This document shows, one piece after another, positions 42,698-52,558 of a stretch of 64,000 nt of DNA (position 1 is its first letter; each line of letters opens with the position of its first letter). Origin of the DNA: Clostridium sp. Marseille-P299 (lineage in GTDB: Bacteria; Bacillota; Clostridia; Lachnospirales; Lachnospiraceae); assembly GCF_900078195.1 (NCBI RefSeq), contig NZ_FJVE01000006.1:498501-562500 (forward strand), written 5' to 3'. The notes under the pieces are model-generated. The model was not told where the DNA came from and ran no database searches. It saw nothing but the letters and a program-made list of their open reading frames with translations. Made by a program: the position numbers and the translations under genes.

Positions 42698-45600
42698 TTA
42701 CTTCCCTCTATTTGCAAAGAATGCCTCAATTTGTGCCTGCTCACTACTTAGTCCCTTTTCTTCCATTTGAACAATGGTTTGAAGCATGGTTCGATAATCA
42801 TGAGGGATAATCTTTTTAAACTTCGGTAGATAATTCATAAAGTTATCAAGTATTTCGTTTCCTTTTTCAGAATTCGTACAGGCAACATGTTCCATTATCA
42901 TTGCTTTTAATTCCATGACATCATATTTTTCTGTCACTGCTTCCGTGGAAACCAAAGACTTATTTAACTTCTTATATAGATCACTGTTTTCATCAAGCAC
43001 ATAAGCGATGCCACCGCTCATTCCAGCAGCAAAGTTCTTTCCTGTAGGGCCAAGAATTACAACCCTTCCTCCGGTCATGTACTCGCAGCCATGGTCACCA
43101 ACACCTTCTACCACTGCCATTGCACCTGAATTTCTGACACAAAAACGTTCCCCAGCCACGCCACGAATAAATGCCTTACCACTAGTTGCACCATAAAGCG
43201 CTACATTACCGATAATGATATTTTCTTCCGCTTTGAATTTAGAACCTTCTGGTGGGTAAATAACCAACTTACCGCCAGACAAACCTTTCCCAAAATAATC
43301 ATTGCTATCACCACATAATTCAAGGGTTAACCCTTTTGGAATAAATGCACCAAAACTCTGTCCACCACTGCCTTTACATTTTACCCTATAGGTATCCTCC
43401 TCTAAGGAATCATCAAATAATTTAGTAATTTCAGAACCTAAAATCGTTCCAAAGGTACGATCAACATTACTTACATTCACCTCTATGGTCTTTGGCTGTC
43501 CCTTCTCCATTGCACCCTTTAACTTTTTAAGTAATACTTTCTCATCCACTGTATTATATAGTTCAAAATCATATGCTTGCTTTGGATCAAAACAATAGTT
43601 TTTCTTGGCTGAATCTTTACCTTTTTGCGCGTAAGGATTATTAATGATATTAGATAAATCTATTCTTCCAACAATATTATTTACGTCTTGATTTGTATTT
43701 TTCCTTTCATTCTTACTAAACTTCGCCTTAGCCATTAATAAATCAGAACGACCAACCAATTCATTCACTGTTCTAATCCCCAACTTTGCCATATATTCAC
43801 GAAGTTCACTTGCGATAAAGCGCATAAAATTCTCAACATACTCAGGCTTTCCTTTAAAATTCTTACGTAACTCTGGGTTCTGTGTTGCTATACCAACTGG
43901 GCAAGTATCTAAATGACAAACTCTCATCATAACACAGCCCATGCTTACTAACGGCGCTGTTGCAAAACCAAATTCTTCTGCTCCAAGTAACGCTGCTACT
44001 AACACATCACGTCCAGTCATTAGCTTCCCATCCGTTTCAATCACAACCTTAGAGCGTAAGTCATTAGCAATTAAATTCTGATGAGTTTCTGCTAATCCAA
44101 GCTCCCATGGAAGTCCTGCATTGTAGATTGAATTTCTTGGAGCTGCACCTGTTCCACCGTCATAACCAGAAATTAAAATAACTCCTGCTCCTGCCTTTGC
44201 AACACCTGCTGCGACAGTACCTACACCCGCTTCTGAAACCAATTTTACAGAAATCCTCGCATCCTTATTCGCATTCTTTAAATCATAAATTAATTGCGCC
44301 AAATCCTCAATGGAATAGATATCATGATGTGGTGGTGGAGAAATTAAACCTACCCCAGGGGTTGAATGTCTCGTCTTTGCAATCCAAGGATATACCTTTC
44401 CAGCCGGTAATTGTCCCCCTTCTCCTGGTTTTGCACCTTGTGCCATCTTTATTTGAATCTCTTTTGCACTAACAAGGTATTTACTAGTTACGCCAAATCT
44501 ACCAGAGGCCACTTGCTTAATTGCTGAACACCGATTTAAGCCATCTTTTCCAAGTGTTAGTCTCTCAAGACTTTCTCCGCCTTCCCCAGAATTTGATTTT
44601 CCACCTAAGTTATTCATTGCAATTGCTAGCGTTTCATGTGCCTCCTGTGAAATAGAACCATAGGACATTGCACCCGTCTTAAAACGCTTCACAATCGAGT
44701 CAACACTTTCTACTTCATCAATGGAAATCCCTATCTCCGGAAATTTAAAATCCAGTAATCCTCTTAGATTTATTCCTTCCTCTTCTCTTGTAATAGCCTT
44801 TGTATACTGTTTAAATATTTCATAATCTCCAGTTCTTGTTGCCATCTGTAATAAATGTATGGTTTCTGGATTATATAAATGTTCCTCTTCCCCACTGCGA
44901 AACTTATGGCTACCGGAACTATCCAGTGTTAAATCAACATTTAAACCAAGGGGATCAAAGGCTTTTGTATGAAGTGCATCTACCTGCTCTTCGATATCCT
45001 TTAAGGTAATACCTTCGATTCTACTAACGGTGTCAGGGAAGTATTTATTAATCACCTCTTTACTAATACCAATTGCTTCAAATATTTTCGAGCCTTGATA
45101 GGATTGTATTGTGGAAATTCCCATTTTAGAGGCAATTTTAACAATACCATGCAAAACTGCGTTGTTATAATCATTAACGGCTGCATAATAATCTTTGTCT
45201 AGCATATGTTCTTCAATGAGTTGTTTGATGCAATCCTGAGCTAAATAAGGATTCACTGCACAAGCACCGTATCCTAAAAGGGTCGCGAAATGATGTACTT
45301 CTCTTGGTTCAGCGCTCTCTAAAATCATTGCAACTCTAGTTCTCTTCTTCGTCCTAACTAGATGTTGCTGCATCGCTGAAACTGCTAATAGGGAAGGAAT
45401 TGCAACGTGATTTTCATCCACACCACGATCAGAGAGAATTAAAACATTAGCACCTTCTTTATACGCACGATCTGCGTCAATAAATAAATGATCAATGGCC
45501 TTTTCTAGTGATGTATTTTTATAATAGGTGATGGGTATTACCGAAACTGTAAAGCCAGACACCTTCATATTTCTTATTTTTAGTAAATCGGTATTTGTTA

Positions 45601-47302
45601 AAATAGGATTATTTATTTTTAATACTTTACAATTGTCCGCTTTTTCTTCCAATAAGTTTCCATCTTCTCCAATATAAACACTTGTGCTTGTGACTATTTC
45701 CTCACGAATTGCATCAATTGGTGGATTTGTAACCTGCGCAAACAATTGACGAAAATAATTAAATAATGCTGGTTTACTTTTTGAAAGAACTGGTAAAGAA
45801 TTATCTGCTCCCATTGCACTTACTTGCTCAGCACCTGTCATTGCCATAGGAAGAATCGATGTTTTAAAATCTTCATAGGTATAACCAAATGCTTTTTGTA
45901 ATCTTGCTCTTTCTTCTTTGCTATATTCAATGATTCTCTGATTTGGAATCGGAAGTTCTTTTAATTTTACTAGATTATTATCTAACCATTCCCCATATGG
46001 CCTAAGGGTTGCATAATAGTCTTTTAACTTGTCATCATCGATGAGACAACCTTTCACGGTGTCAACTAACAACATTTTACCTGGACGAAGTCTTTCCTTC
46101 TTTATAATCTTCTCCGCTGGAATGTCTAAGACACCAACCTCAGAGGAGAGGATAAGCTGATCATCACTCGTGATATAATAACGAGAAGGACGTAACCCAT
46201 TACGGTCTAGCACTGCTCCCATCATATCTCCGTCACTAAATAAAATAGATGCTGGACCATCCCATGGTTCCATCATTGTGGCATAGTATTGATAAAAATC
46301 ACGCTTTGCTTCGCTAATACTTGCATCATTTACCCATGGTTCTGGGATTGTTATCATAACAGCAAGTGGTAAATCCATACCACTCATAACTAAGAATTCT
46401 AAGGTGTTATCAAGCATTGCAGAATCCGAACCTTCCGTATTAACAACTGGTAGAATTTTATGAAATTCACTGGACAAATATTTTGATTCCATCGTTTCTT
46501 CCCGTGCTAACATTTTATCTGCATTCCCACGAATCGTATTGATTTCACCATTATGAACGATAAAACGATTCGGGTGCGCTCTTTGCCAACTTGGATTTGT
46601 ATTCGTACTAAATCTAGAATGCACGATAGCTATTGCTGAATCATAGTCTTCTTGTTGTAAATCACCAAAGAAAGAGCGAAGTTGATTTACAAGAAACATT
46701 CCTTTATATACAATCGTTCTACTGCTAAGTGAAACGACATAGGTATTGTCATTACTTTGTTCAAAGATTCTTCTTGTTATATAAAGTTTTCGATCAAAGT
46801 CGATTCCCTTCTTTACGTTCTTAGGCTTTTTTACAAACCCTTGCATAATACAAGGCATACACTCAAAAGCTTTATGTCCAAGCGTTTCTGCATGGATTGG
46901 TACTTCTCTCCAGCCTAAAAATTCTAAGCCTTCCTTTTTTACAATAATCTCAAACATCTTTTTTGCTTGGTTTCTTTGGAATTCATCCTGTGGAAAGAAG
47001 AACATACCGATACCATATTCTCTTTCTTCCCCGATTTCAAAGTTAAGCAGCCTAGTTGCTTTTGAAAAAAACTTATGAGAAATCTGAAGTAAGATACCTA
47101 CACCGTCGCCTGTTTTACCTTCAGCATCCTTACCAGCGCGATGTTCTAAGTTTTCTACTATCTTTAATGCTCCTGCAACTGTCTCATGGCTTTTCTTTCC
47201 CTTTATGTTAACAATCGCACCAATCCCGCAATTATCATGTTCAAACCTTGGATCATATAAACCTTTTGCTTTACGTTTGCTTTCTTCTAATTTAATTCTC
47301 AT
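42698..47302 (-). CDS. gltB: Glutamate synthase, large (alpha) subunit
   Basis: 1534 aa, full length. A 24-residue propeptide precedes the catalytic Cys in DNCGIGAIVN of the class II glutamine amidotransferase domain (about 25-430). A central domain follows, then the FMN-binding synthase barrel (about 800-1200) with the 3Fe-4S cysteines in GCVMMRVCHLDTCPVG (C-x5-C-x4-C). The C-terminal beta-helix GXGXG domain reads GGQSFGAF...GDSNDYFGKGLSGGKLVIYPP. With GltD it assimilates ammonia as glutamate. ATG 47302 follows AGAGG. The operon has a promoter at 47470-47498 and a terminator-like hairpin at the start of its leader. Confidence 0.97.
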   Translation of the reverse strand: MRIKLEESKRKAKGLYDPRFEHDNCGIGAIVNIKGKKSHETVAGALKIVENLEHRAGKDAEGKTGDGVGILLQISHKFFSKATRLLNFEIGEEREYGIGMFFFPQDEFQRNQAKKMFEIIVKKEGLEFLGWREVPIHAETLGHKAFECMPCIMQGFVKKPKNVKKGIDFDRKLYITRRIFEQSNDNTYVVSLSSRTIVYKGMFLVNQLRSFFGDLQQEDYDSAIAIVHSRFSTNTNPSWQRAHPNRFIVHNGEINTIRGNADKMLAREETMESKYLSSEFHKILPVVNTEGSDSAMLDNTLEFLVMSGMDLPLAVMITIPEPWVNDASISEAKRDFYQYYATMMEPWDGPASILFSDGDMMGAVLDRNGLRPSRYYITSDDQLILSSEVGVLDIPAEKIIKKERLRPGKMLLVDTVKGCLIDDDKLKDYYATLRPYGEWLDNNLVKLKELPIPNQRIIEYSKEERARLQKAFGYTYEDFKTSILPMAMTGAEQVSAMGADNSLPVLSKSKPALFNYFRQLFAQVTNPPIDAIREEIVTSTSVYIGEDGNLLEEKADNCKVLKINNPILTNTDLLKIRNMKVSGFTVSVIPITYYKNTSLEKAIDHLFIDADRAYKEGANVLILSDRGVDENHVAIPSLLAVSAMQQHLVRTKKRTRVAMILESAEPREVHHFATLLGYGACAVNPYLAQDCIKQLIEEHMLDKDYYAAVNDYNNAVLHGIVKIASKMGISTIQSYQGSKIFEAIGISKEVINKYFPDTVSRIEGITLKDIEEQVDALHTKAFDPLGLNVDLTLDSSGSHKFRSGEEEHLYNPETIHLLQMATRTGDYEIFKQYTKAITREEEGINLRGLLDFKFPEIGISIDEVESVDSIVKRFKTGAMSYGSISQEAHETLAIAMNNLGGKSNSGEGGESLERLTLGKDGLNRCSAIKQVASGRFGVTSKYLVSAKEIQIKMAQGAKPGEGGQLPAGKVYPWIAKTRHSTPGVGLISPPPHHDIYSIEDLAQLIYDLKNANKDARISVKLVSEAGVGTVAAGVAKAGAGVILISGYDGGTGAAPRNSIYNAGLPWELGLAETHQNLIANDLRSKVVIETDGKLMTGRDVLVAALLGAEEFGFATAPLVSMGCVMMRVCHLDTCPVGIATQNPELRKNFKGKPEYVENFMRFIASELREYMAKLGIRTVNELVGRSDLLMAKAKFSKNERKNTNQDVNNIVGRIDLSNIINNPYAQKGKDSAKKNYCFDPKQAYDFELYNTVDEKVLLKKLKGAMEKGQPKTIEVNVSNVDRTFGTILGSEITKLFDDSLEEDTYRVKCKGSGGQSFGAFIPKGLTLELCGDSNDYFGKGLSGGKLVIYPPEGSKFKAEENIIIGNVALYGATSGKAFIRGVAGERFCVRNSGAMAVVEGVGDHGCEYMTGGRVVILGPTGKNFAAGMSGGIAYVLDENSDLYKKLNKSLVSTEAVTEKYDVMELKAMIMEHVACTNSEKGNEILDNFMNYLPKFKKIIPHDYRTMLQTIVQMEEKGLSSEQAQIEAFFANRGK

Positions 47303-47416
47303 CCATCCAACCTCTTTCTTTATTGATTTATAGTGTTAAAGTAGAGAAGAAAAACCAAGCTCATTCATTCGCCTCTTATAATAAAAAGCATTCATTCTTT
47401 GTTTGATAAAACAAAA

Positions 47417-47457
47417 AAGGCGCTCTTGAATATTTAACAATATTCAAGAACACCTTT
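47417..47457 (-). promoter_or_regulatory. Terminator-like hairpin at the 5' end of the gltB leader
   Basis: A stem of about 18 bp (AAAGGTGTTCTTGAATATT with its partner, two mismatches, 4-base loop) is followed on the minus strand by CCTTTTTTGTTTT. It starts within about 10 bases of the predicted transcription start and lies 115 bases before the gltB start codon. It looks like a rho-independent terminator inside the leader, a possible attenuator. Confidence 0.65.
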
Positions 47458-47469
47458 GTTCGTAAGGAG

Positions 47470-47498
47470 ATAATAGCATACTGCATATGATAATGCAA
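47470..47498 (-). promoter_or_regulatory. Sigma-A promoter of gltBD
   Basis: On the minus strand TTGCAT (47498-47493), 17 bp, TATTAT (47475-47470), placing the start near 47463. Further upstream is a bulged hairpin GCATTGCGCCTTA/TAAGGCAATGC (about 47560-47595) whose role is unknown. Confidence 0.75.
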
Positions 47499-47839
47499 TA
47501 ACTTTTTTACCAAATTATTCTTTTACTCTCAAAAATTTTCTTCTACTTTTATAAGTTTTCTTTTGCATTGCCTTATACCTAACCCTAAGGCGCAATGCTC
47601 TTTCCTGATAGATTAAATATATCCTTGTAGCATGATTACTGCCGCAGTTAAAACAAATACAGATGTAAATTTATCTTTGATACAACCGATATATAAATTA
47701 GTAAACATTCTTTATATATAGTATAGAGTTCAAAATGTAAAGATTGATCGGCTCCTACAGTTTGTCGAGTAATTTATAATTATGTGCTGTAAAATAACTA
47801 TTTAATGTACAGTTTCATATGAAAGGTATAGGTATATCA

Positions 47840-49747
47840 ATGAATTCCTTTGATTTTAAATCATTAAAGACGAGTTCTTCTAATAAAAACAACTTTACGA
47901 ACGCTTCAGCACTATCTAAAAGTAGTTCAACAGCAAGTAATAATACGCAACTTTCTAATACACAGACCTTAATAAAAGGTCAAATTATTAAAGCTGAAGT
48001 TATTGATTTACGCGGAAAAGATATCAAAATACAATTAAATAATTCAGATATCATTTCAGGTAAAATAAATTCAGATGTTCCCTTATCAATCGGTGAACAA
48101 GTGACATTTCAGGTAGAAGATGCTAGCCTTACTTCCATCTCATTAAAAGTAATGGCTGACAATCGGCTATCGTCCCAATCCATAATCGTTGATAAGGCAC
48201 TGGAAGATGCTAATCTTCCAAAGACAGAGAAAAGCATACAACTAGTTCAAGAGCTTCTTAATAATCAAATGTCCATTGATAAAGAAAGTTTGCAAAAGTT
48301 ATACCAACAATCCATTACGTTTAAAAATGCTTCCATTCAAACCTTAGTTTTTATGAATAAATATGGTATAGAATTAAATGATATAAATACTACTCAGTTT
48401 GAAGCATATCAAAACTTTGAGCATCGTTTAATCTATGGCTCTGATGCCTTGTTAAATACTATTTTAGACGTATTATCGCAAACATCAAATGAAGTAGCTA
48501 CGAAACTAAATCAATTACTCCTTGGGATTTCCACACGGCCGTTTAGTTCACCCTTTGGTATGGTAATGAATGAATATAGCCAACGTTCCGCTTCTATGGC
48601 AAGGGATGAGACTGCTACTTTTATACATAATCCAATGAATCAAGGAAACACTAATGAAATGTCTACTCCTTTCATAAACCAAGAAATATTAGACAGTCAC
48701 TTTGCATATGAGGAATTAAACCAATCAAATATAAAAGATTCCCTTTTATACAGGGAGTCACTACAACCAAATGAAGAACGTTCCCTCTCATCTAGGGAGT
48801 CACTACAACCAAATATAGGACTTTTCCTCTCATCTAGGGCGTCACTACAATCAAATGTAGAACATGCTATAAACTTAGGTATGGATTCAAATTTATATTC
48901 AACACTAACCGTAGATTCCTCTTCTATGTCAATTAGTAATTTACTAAATGATGCAGAAAAAAATGCACTTATACATGTGTTACCATCAGAAATACAAAAT
49001 GTGCTAGCAGAAAAATTTAAAGACAGCTCATACACTACCTTAGATGTAGCCTCTATAATAAATGATCACATAGACTCTTTTAATTCGGTCCAATTACAAG
49101 CTTTGTTAAAAACACCTGTATATCATTCCATTTTAAAAGAAGCCATTATGAGTCAATGGACATTAACACCAAAGACTTTAAAAAACTTAACTAGCATTGA
49201 TAAATTCTATGAGCAACTGGAAGCTGATTTTAAGGAACTCGCTGATTTTTTTAATACTACAACTAAGGAGTCTTTCGAACATTCTTTTGAGAATGCAAGT
49301 AAGCAAGCAAAAAATCTACAAGAAAATATTGATTTTATGAAAACTCTAAATCAATTATTTCCTTATGTTCAATTACCAATGAAACTATCCAATCAAAATG
49401 TTCATAGTGAGCTTTATGTATACAAAAGAAAAAAGGAAGCGAATCAAGAATCAAATAATGTTTCTGTACTCTTGCATTTAGATATGGAACAATTAGGTCC
49501 ACTAGATATTCATCTTGACTTATTAAAGACAAAAATTAATACTAAAATTTATACAGAAAGTAAGGATTCTAAGTTTTTATTTGATGCAAACATAGGTTTG
49601 TTAAAAAGTGCTCTTGAAAAGAAAGGTTATTCTTTTACCTATGAAATAATAAAACGTGTTAAAGATACTGATCTTGTGCAAGAAATAAAGAAAAACTCGG
49701 ATCCTATTATTGGCATGAAACGTTATTCTTTTGATATCCGCGCTTAG
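47840..49747 (+). CDS. FliK-like hook-length control family protein
   Basis: 635 aa. A low-complexity Ser/Asn/Thr-rich N-terminus (about 1-45) is followed by a small beta domain (IKGQIIKAEVIDLRGKDIKIQL), a long helical middle, and a C-terminal 130 residues typical of the FliK hook-length control domain (LHLDMEQLGPLDIHLDLLKTKINTKIYTESKDSKFLFDANIGLLKSALEKKGY). FliK measures the flagellar hook and switches export. No other flagellar gene lies in this window, so a stand-alone homologue is equally possible. A 14-residue tandem repeat lies at residues about 300-342. ATG 47840 is chosen; an in-frame ATG at 47819 lacks a ribosome site. Confidence 0.75.
   Translation: MNSFDFKSLKTSSSNKNNFTNASALSKSSSTASNNTQLSNTQTLIKGQIIKAEVIDLRGKDIKIQLNNSDIISGKINSDVPLSIGEQVTFQVEDASLTSISLKVMADNRLSSQSIIVDKALEDANLPKTEKSIQLVQELLNNQMSIDKESLQKLYQQSITFKNASIQTLVFMNKYGIELNDINTTQFEAYQNFEHRLIYGSDALLNTILDVLSQTSNEVATKLNQLLLGISTRPFSSPFGMVMNEYSQRSASMARDETATFIHNPMNQGNTNEMSTPFINQEILDSHFAYEELNQSNIKDSLLYRESLQPNEERSLSSRESLQPNIGLFLSSRASLQSNVEHAINLGMDSNLYSTLTVDSSSMSISNLLNDAEKNALIHVLPSEIQNVLAEKFKDSSYTTLDVASIINDHIDSFNSVQLQALLKTPVYHSILKEAIMSQWTLTPKTLKNLTSIDKFYEQLEADFKELADFFNTTTKESFEHSFENASKQAKNLQENIDFMKTLNQLFPYVQLPMKLSNQNVHSELYVYKRKKEANQESNNVSVLLHLDMEQLGPLDIHLDLLKTKINTKIYTESKDSKFLFDANIGLLKSALEKKGYSFTYEIIKRVKDTDLVQEIKKNSDPIIGMKRYSFDIRA
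48739..48864. repeat. Three in-frame copies of a 42-bp unit inside the FliK-like gene
   Basis: Units begin at 48739, 48781 and 48823. They encode the 14-residue repeats SLLYRESLQPNEER, SLSSRESLQPNIGL and FLSSRASLQSNVEH. DNA conservation between copies 1-2 and 2-3 is high, so the expansion looks recent. It lies between the helical middle and the upstream part of the protein. Confidence 0.9.
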
Positions 49748-49786
49748 TAAATGCAAAAATAAGCGAATCATGAAAGATGTAATTTA

Positions 49787-49815
49787 TTGATATCATTTGC
49801 CAAATATTTTATAAT
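49787..49815 (+). promoter_or_regulatory. Sigma-A promoter of the DUF1461 gene
   Basis: TTGATA (49787-49792), 17 bp, TATAAT (49810-49815), about 37 bases before ATG 49852. Confidence 0.7.
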
Positions 49816-49851
49816 AAGCGTAAGATAATAGAAAAGGAGTATAAGTAAATT

Positions 49852-50559
49852 ATGAGAGTACATAGTAGAATAAAAAAGAAGGCACATCCCGTAACATTTT
49901 TAAATATTATAATTGGTATTTTATTTTTAATTTTTTTAATATCTCTTGGACTCATTGTGGCGATCAATTTTAGACCACTGTATTATGCAAATATTAAATG
50001 GCTTAATTTAGAGGCAAGCACAGGTTTAAGCTCTAATATAATTCGTTTGAATTATGATGCATTAATTGATTACAATTCTCCTTTCTTTTTTGGAGAACTA
50101 TCTTTCCCAACATTACCTGCTTCAGCTTCTGGCCTTTCTCATTTTGTAGAAGTAAAACAGATTTTTATGTTCTTTTACATTGCAGGGCTTATCTCAATGG
50201 CACTCTTAGCCATATTGATTATCTATAAAAAGAGAAAGGATGACTATCAATATTTACTGACATCATCCATAACAACTGTGGTAATTCCACTTATTCTCTT
50301 AATATTTTGCATTTTTAATTTTAATACTGTATTTCTTTTATTTCATAAAATTGTGTTTCGTAATGATGATTGGCTATTTGATCCGGTTACGGACCCAATT
50401 ATTAATTTGTTACCAGAATCATACTTTATGCAATGTGCTTTTATAATTATTGGCTTTGTATTAATTGGAAGTGTCATTCAATTTATGTTCTATCTACACA
50501 AAAAGAAAAGTCATAGAACCACTCAATTATTACATCCAAAATTTAATTATTATTATTAA
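49852..50559 (+). CDS. DUF1461 (TIGR01906-type) integral membrane protein
   Basis: 235 aa with four hydrophobic helices (about 16-38, 103-124, 138-165, 195-217). The large loop before the last helix contains the family signature FHKIVFRNDDWLFDPVTDPIINLLPESYF. The family is found across Firmicutes with no known function. ATG 49852 follows AAGGAG. The stop overlaps by 4 bases the stop of the convergent lipoprotein gene, so no terminator fits between them. Confidence 0.9.
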   Translation: MRVHSRIKKKAHPVTFLNIIIGILFLIFLISLGLIVAINFRPLYYANIKWLNLEASTGLSSNIIRLNYDALIDYNSPFFFGELSFPTLPASASGLSHFVEVKQIFMFFYIAGLISMALLAILIIYKKRKDDYQYLLTSSITTVVIPLILLIFCIFNFNTVFLLFHKIVFRNDDWLFDPVTDPIINLLPESYFMQCAFIIIGFVLIGSVIQFMFYLHKKKSHRTTQLLHPKFNYYY

Positions 50560-52229
50560 AACCAATAACGGTCCATCGTATATTTGAATATTTGATAGGA
50601 GGAATTCGTGTCATTGATAAAATACTTTGACATAATTTCTCCTTTTGCATTATATTCTCTAAATTCTTTATTGGCACCAATGCTTATCACTACATTATTG
50701 CCATATGGCATAGCCGTGCATGAATCTAAAATATATGGTAATTCAATTTTTTTTAATAATTCATATCGATTTTGAGTTTCATCCACTAAATACTGATAAT
50801 AATAAGAGCTTTCTTCTATATTATTTACCTCACCTTCATTTACATCTAAGATTCCTTCTAAGCTACTTATACCTTTTCCTGTATGAAGTATAGAGAGATA
50901 AAATTGTCCTGAACTTAATCGTCTGCTATTGCTGTAAATAATTGATTGCTGCTCCGCTTGCGTTTCAAAATTACCTTTCTTATATAATAACATAGCCTCA
51001 TAATTGGAGCCGTTCCAAAAAGATTCATCTGCTATAATCCAACGAATGACAGGAGAGGTATAAATATTATTAATTCTAATAATCGAAGAATTTTCTTTAC
51101 TATTTACTATAATATCCTTACCATCCACCACTTGAATACCATCAATTCTCATTGACATATTAAGAAGTTTTTCAACATCAATATATTCTTTATATTCTCC
51201 TGAGCCTAAATCTAATCCAAGAATTGCATTTCCGTCATTAATTTGTGAATCTACAATAAATAATATTTTATTTTTCTCTTTATCGCAATCATAGTCAATA
51301 AAAGGAGATTGATTTTCCCACGAATAATATTTTTCTATATAACCTAGGTTATTTGCTAAAACAAACAAATCATTTCTAACTGGGTAGAAAACTTTATGAC
51401 CTAACTGTAACACTTTAGAATTTACATTTAATAATTCTGTTGGAATTTCCGCACGAATCGTTCCAAAATTATCGTAAAATAAAAAATGTGATGCAGTACT
51501 ATCCTTCGCATGAAATGTATATAATCCTCTTGTCAGCGCCACATCATTTCCAAATTCAACTTTTAGAGATGGCTCTTTTATTGAATCTAAATCGGCGATA
51601 TCAAAATAATAAGCCTTTTTACTAATTAAGTTACCTGAATTATCTTCCAATTCTAGAACCACTTTATTTTTATGTCCTTGTAATAACCCGATTAATTGCC
51701 CTTCTACAATTTTATTCTCATAATTAAAATACATGCTTTCTGTAAAATCTGCGATTGTTTTATCATCGATAGAAATTGTATAATTGACATTAACTTTCTT
51801 ATCTGAATTACCAAAATAAACATACATACCACTGGTATTTGTCCCAAATGGATTCATAATAAACAAAGGATTTTCAAGTGAATAGGAATTTTGTTCTTTG
51901 AGTAACTGTACCTGTTCGTATGCCAGTTGCTGATAGTTATTATCATAAATACTGGTTAACTTTCCATTGAGTTTTTCTAGAATGAATGACTGAAACTCTT
52001 CTGAGGTATAATACGTATAGGAATCCTTAGTAGCTTCAGAAACTTTATCTTTATAGCTATTATTCACGCTATTCTTGTCTGAATTTCCTAAGCCCCAAAA
52101 ATTATCTGAACCTTGTGAGGAGCTATTGTTACTTTTATTACAAGAAACGAAGACTAGGGCAATAAGACATATCACTATAATTTGCATATATTTTCTTATA
52201 ATTTTTTGATTTGTTACATTTTTCTTCAA
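50556..52229 (-). CDS. Large lipoprotein, unknown function
   Basis: 557 aa. The N-terminus has a basic segment, the helix MQIIVICLIALVFVSC and a lipobox Cys (about residue 30), then a Ser/Asn-rich linker, so it is likely a membrane-anchored extracytoplasmic lipoprotein. The rest is beta-rich with repeats such as GTNTSGMYVYFGN, DNFGTIRAEIP and KILFIVDSQINDGN, suggestive of a beta-propeller; no enzyme motif is seen. The start is TTG 52229 after GGGGGC. I recognise no named family. It is transcribed alone and ends against the DUF1461 gene. Confidence 0.8.
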   Translation of the reverse strand: MKKNVTNQKIIRKYMQIIVICLIALVFVSCNKSNNSSSQGSDNFWGLGNSDKNSVNNSYKDKVSEATKDSYTYYTSEEFQSFILEKLNGKLTSIYDNNYQQLAYEQVQLLKEQNSYSLENPLFIMNPFGTNTSGMYVYFGNSDKKVNVNYTISIDDKTIADFTESMYFNYENKIVEGQLIGLLQGHKNKVVLELEDNSGNLISKKAYYFDIADLDSIKEPSLKVEFGNDVALTRGLYTFHAKDSTASHFLFYDNFGTIRAEIPTELLNVNSKVLQLGHKVFYPVRNDLFVLANNLGYIEKYYSWENQSPFIDYDCDKEKNKILFIVDSQINDGNAILGLDLGSGEYKEYIDVEKLLNMSMRIDGIQVVDGKDIIVNSKENSSIIRINNIYTSPVIRWIIADESFWNGSNYEAMLLYKKGNFETQAEQQSIIYSNSRRLSSGQFYLSILHTGKGISSLEGILDVNEGEVNNIEESSYYYQYLVDETQNRYELLKKIELPYILDSCTAMPYGNNVVISIGANKEFREYNAKGEIMSKYFINDTNSSYQIFKYTMDRYWF

Positions 52230-52432
52230 TGAAATGCCCCCAATCTTTATTATATGAAATCAGAATTTACACTGGTAACTTTGTTATCAGTATTACCGAT
52301 TCATGTAATATCAACCGTGGATTTCAATGCCAAAGTAAACAACAAATAATGCAGATATTATAATCCATTAGTTGTTTTGAATTTTAAATTTTATTTTGAA
52401 TTTAAATATATTGTAATTGTATAATTAAATTT

Positions 52433-52480
52433 AAAAAAGCTTATAACAATCATTTAAAAATTGATTATTATAAGCTTTTT
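52433..52480 (-). terminator. Terminator of the amidase gene
   Basis: AAAAAAGCTTATAACAATCA pairs with TGATTATTATAAGCTTTTT around an 8-base loop. The right arm belongs to a duplicated block (next entry). Confidence 0.75.
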
Positions 52481-52535
52481 GTACTTACTTCATTTATAAA
52501 ATTGATTATTATAAGCTTTCTGTACTTACTTCATT
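52457..52535. repeat. Two direct copies of a 38-bp block containing a terminator arm
   Basis: AAAATTGATTATTATAAGCT... through ...GTACTTACTTCATT occurs at 52457-52494 and again at 52498-52535 with one change. The first copy supplies the right arm of the terminator, the second an extra unpaired copy nearer the gene. Apart from this the 330-bp gap from 52230 holds only AT-rich DNA and presumably the lipoprotein promoter. Confidence 0.85.
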
Positions 52536-52558
52536 CTTATATTCATATGTTTATGGAT

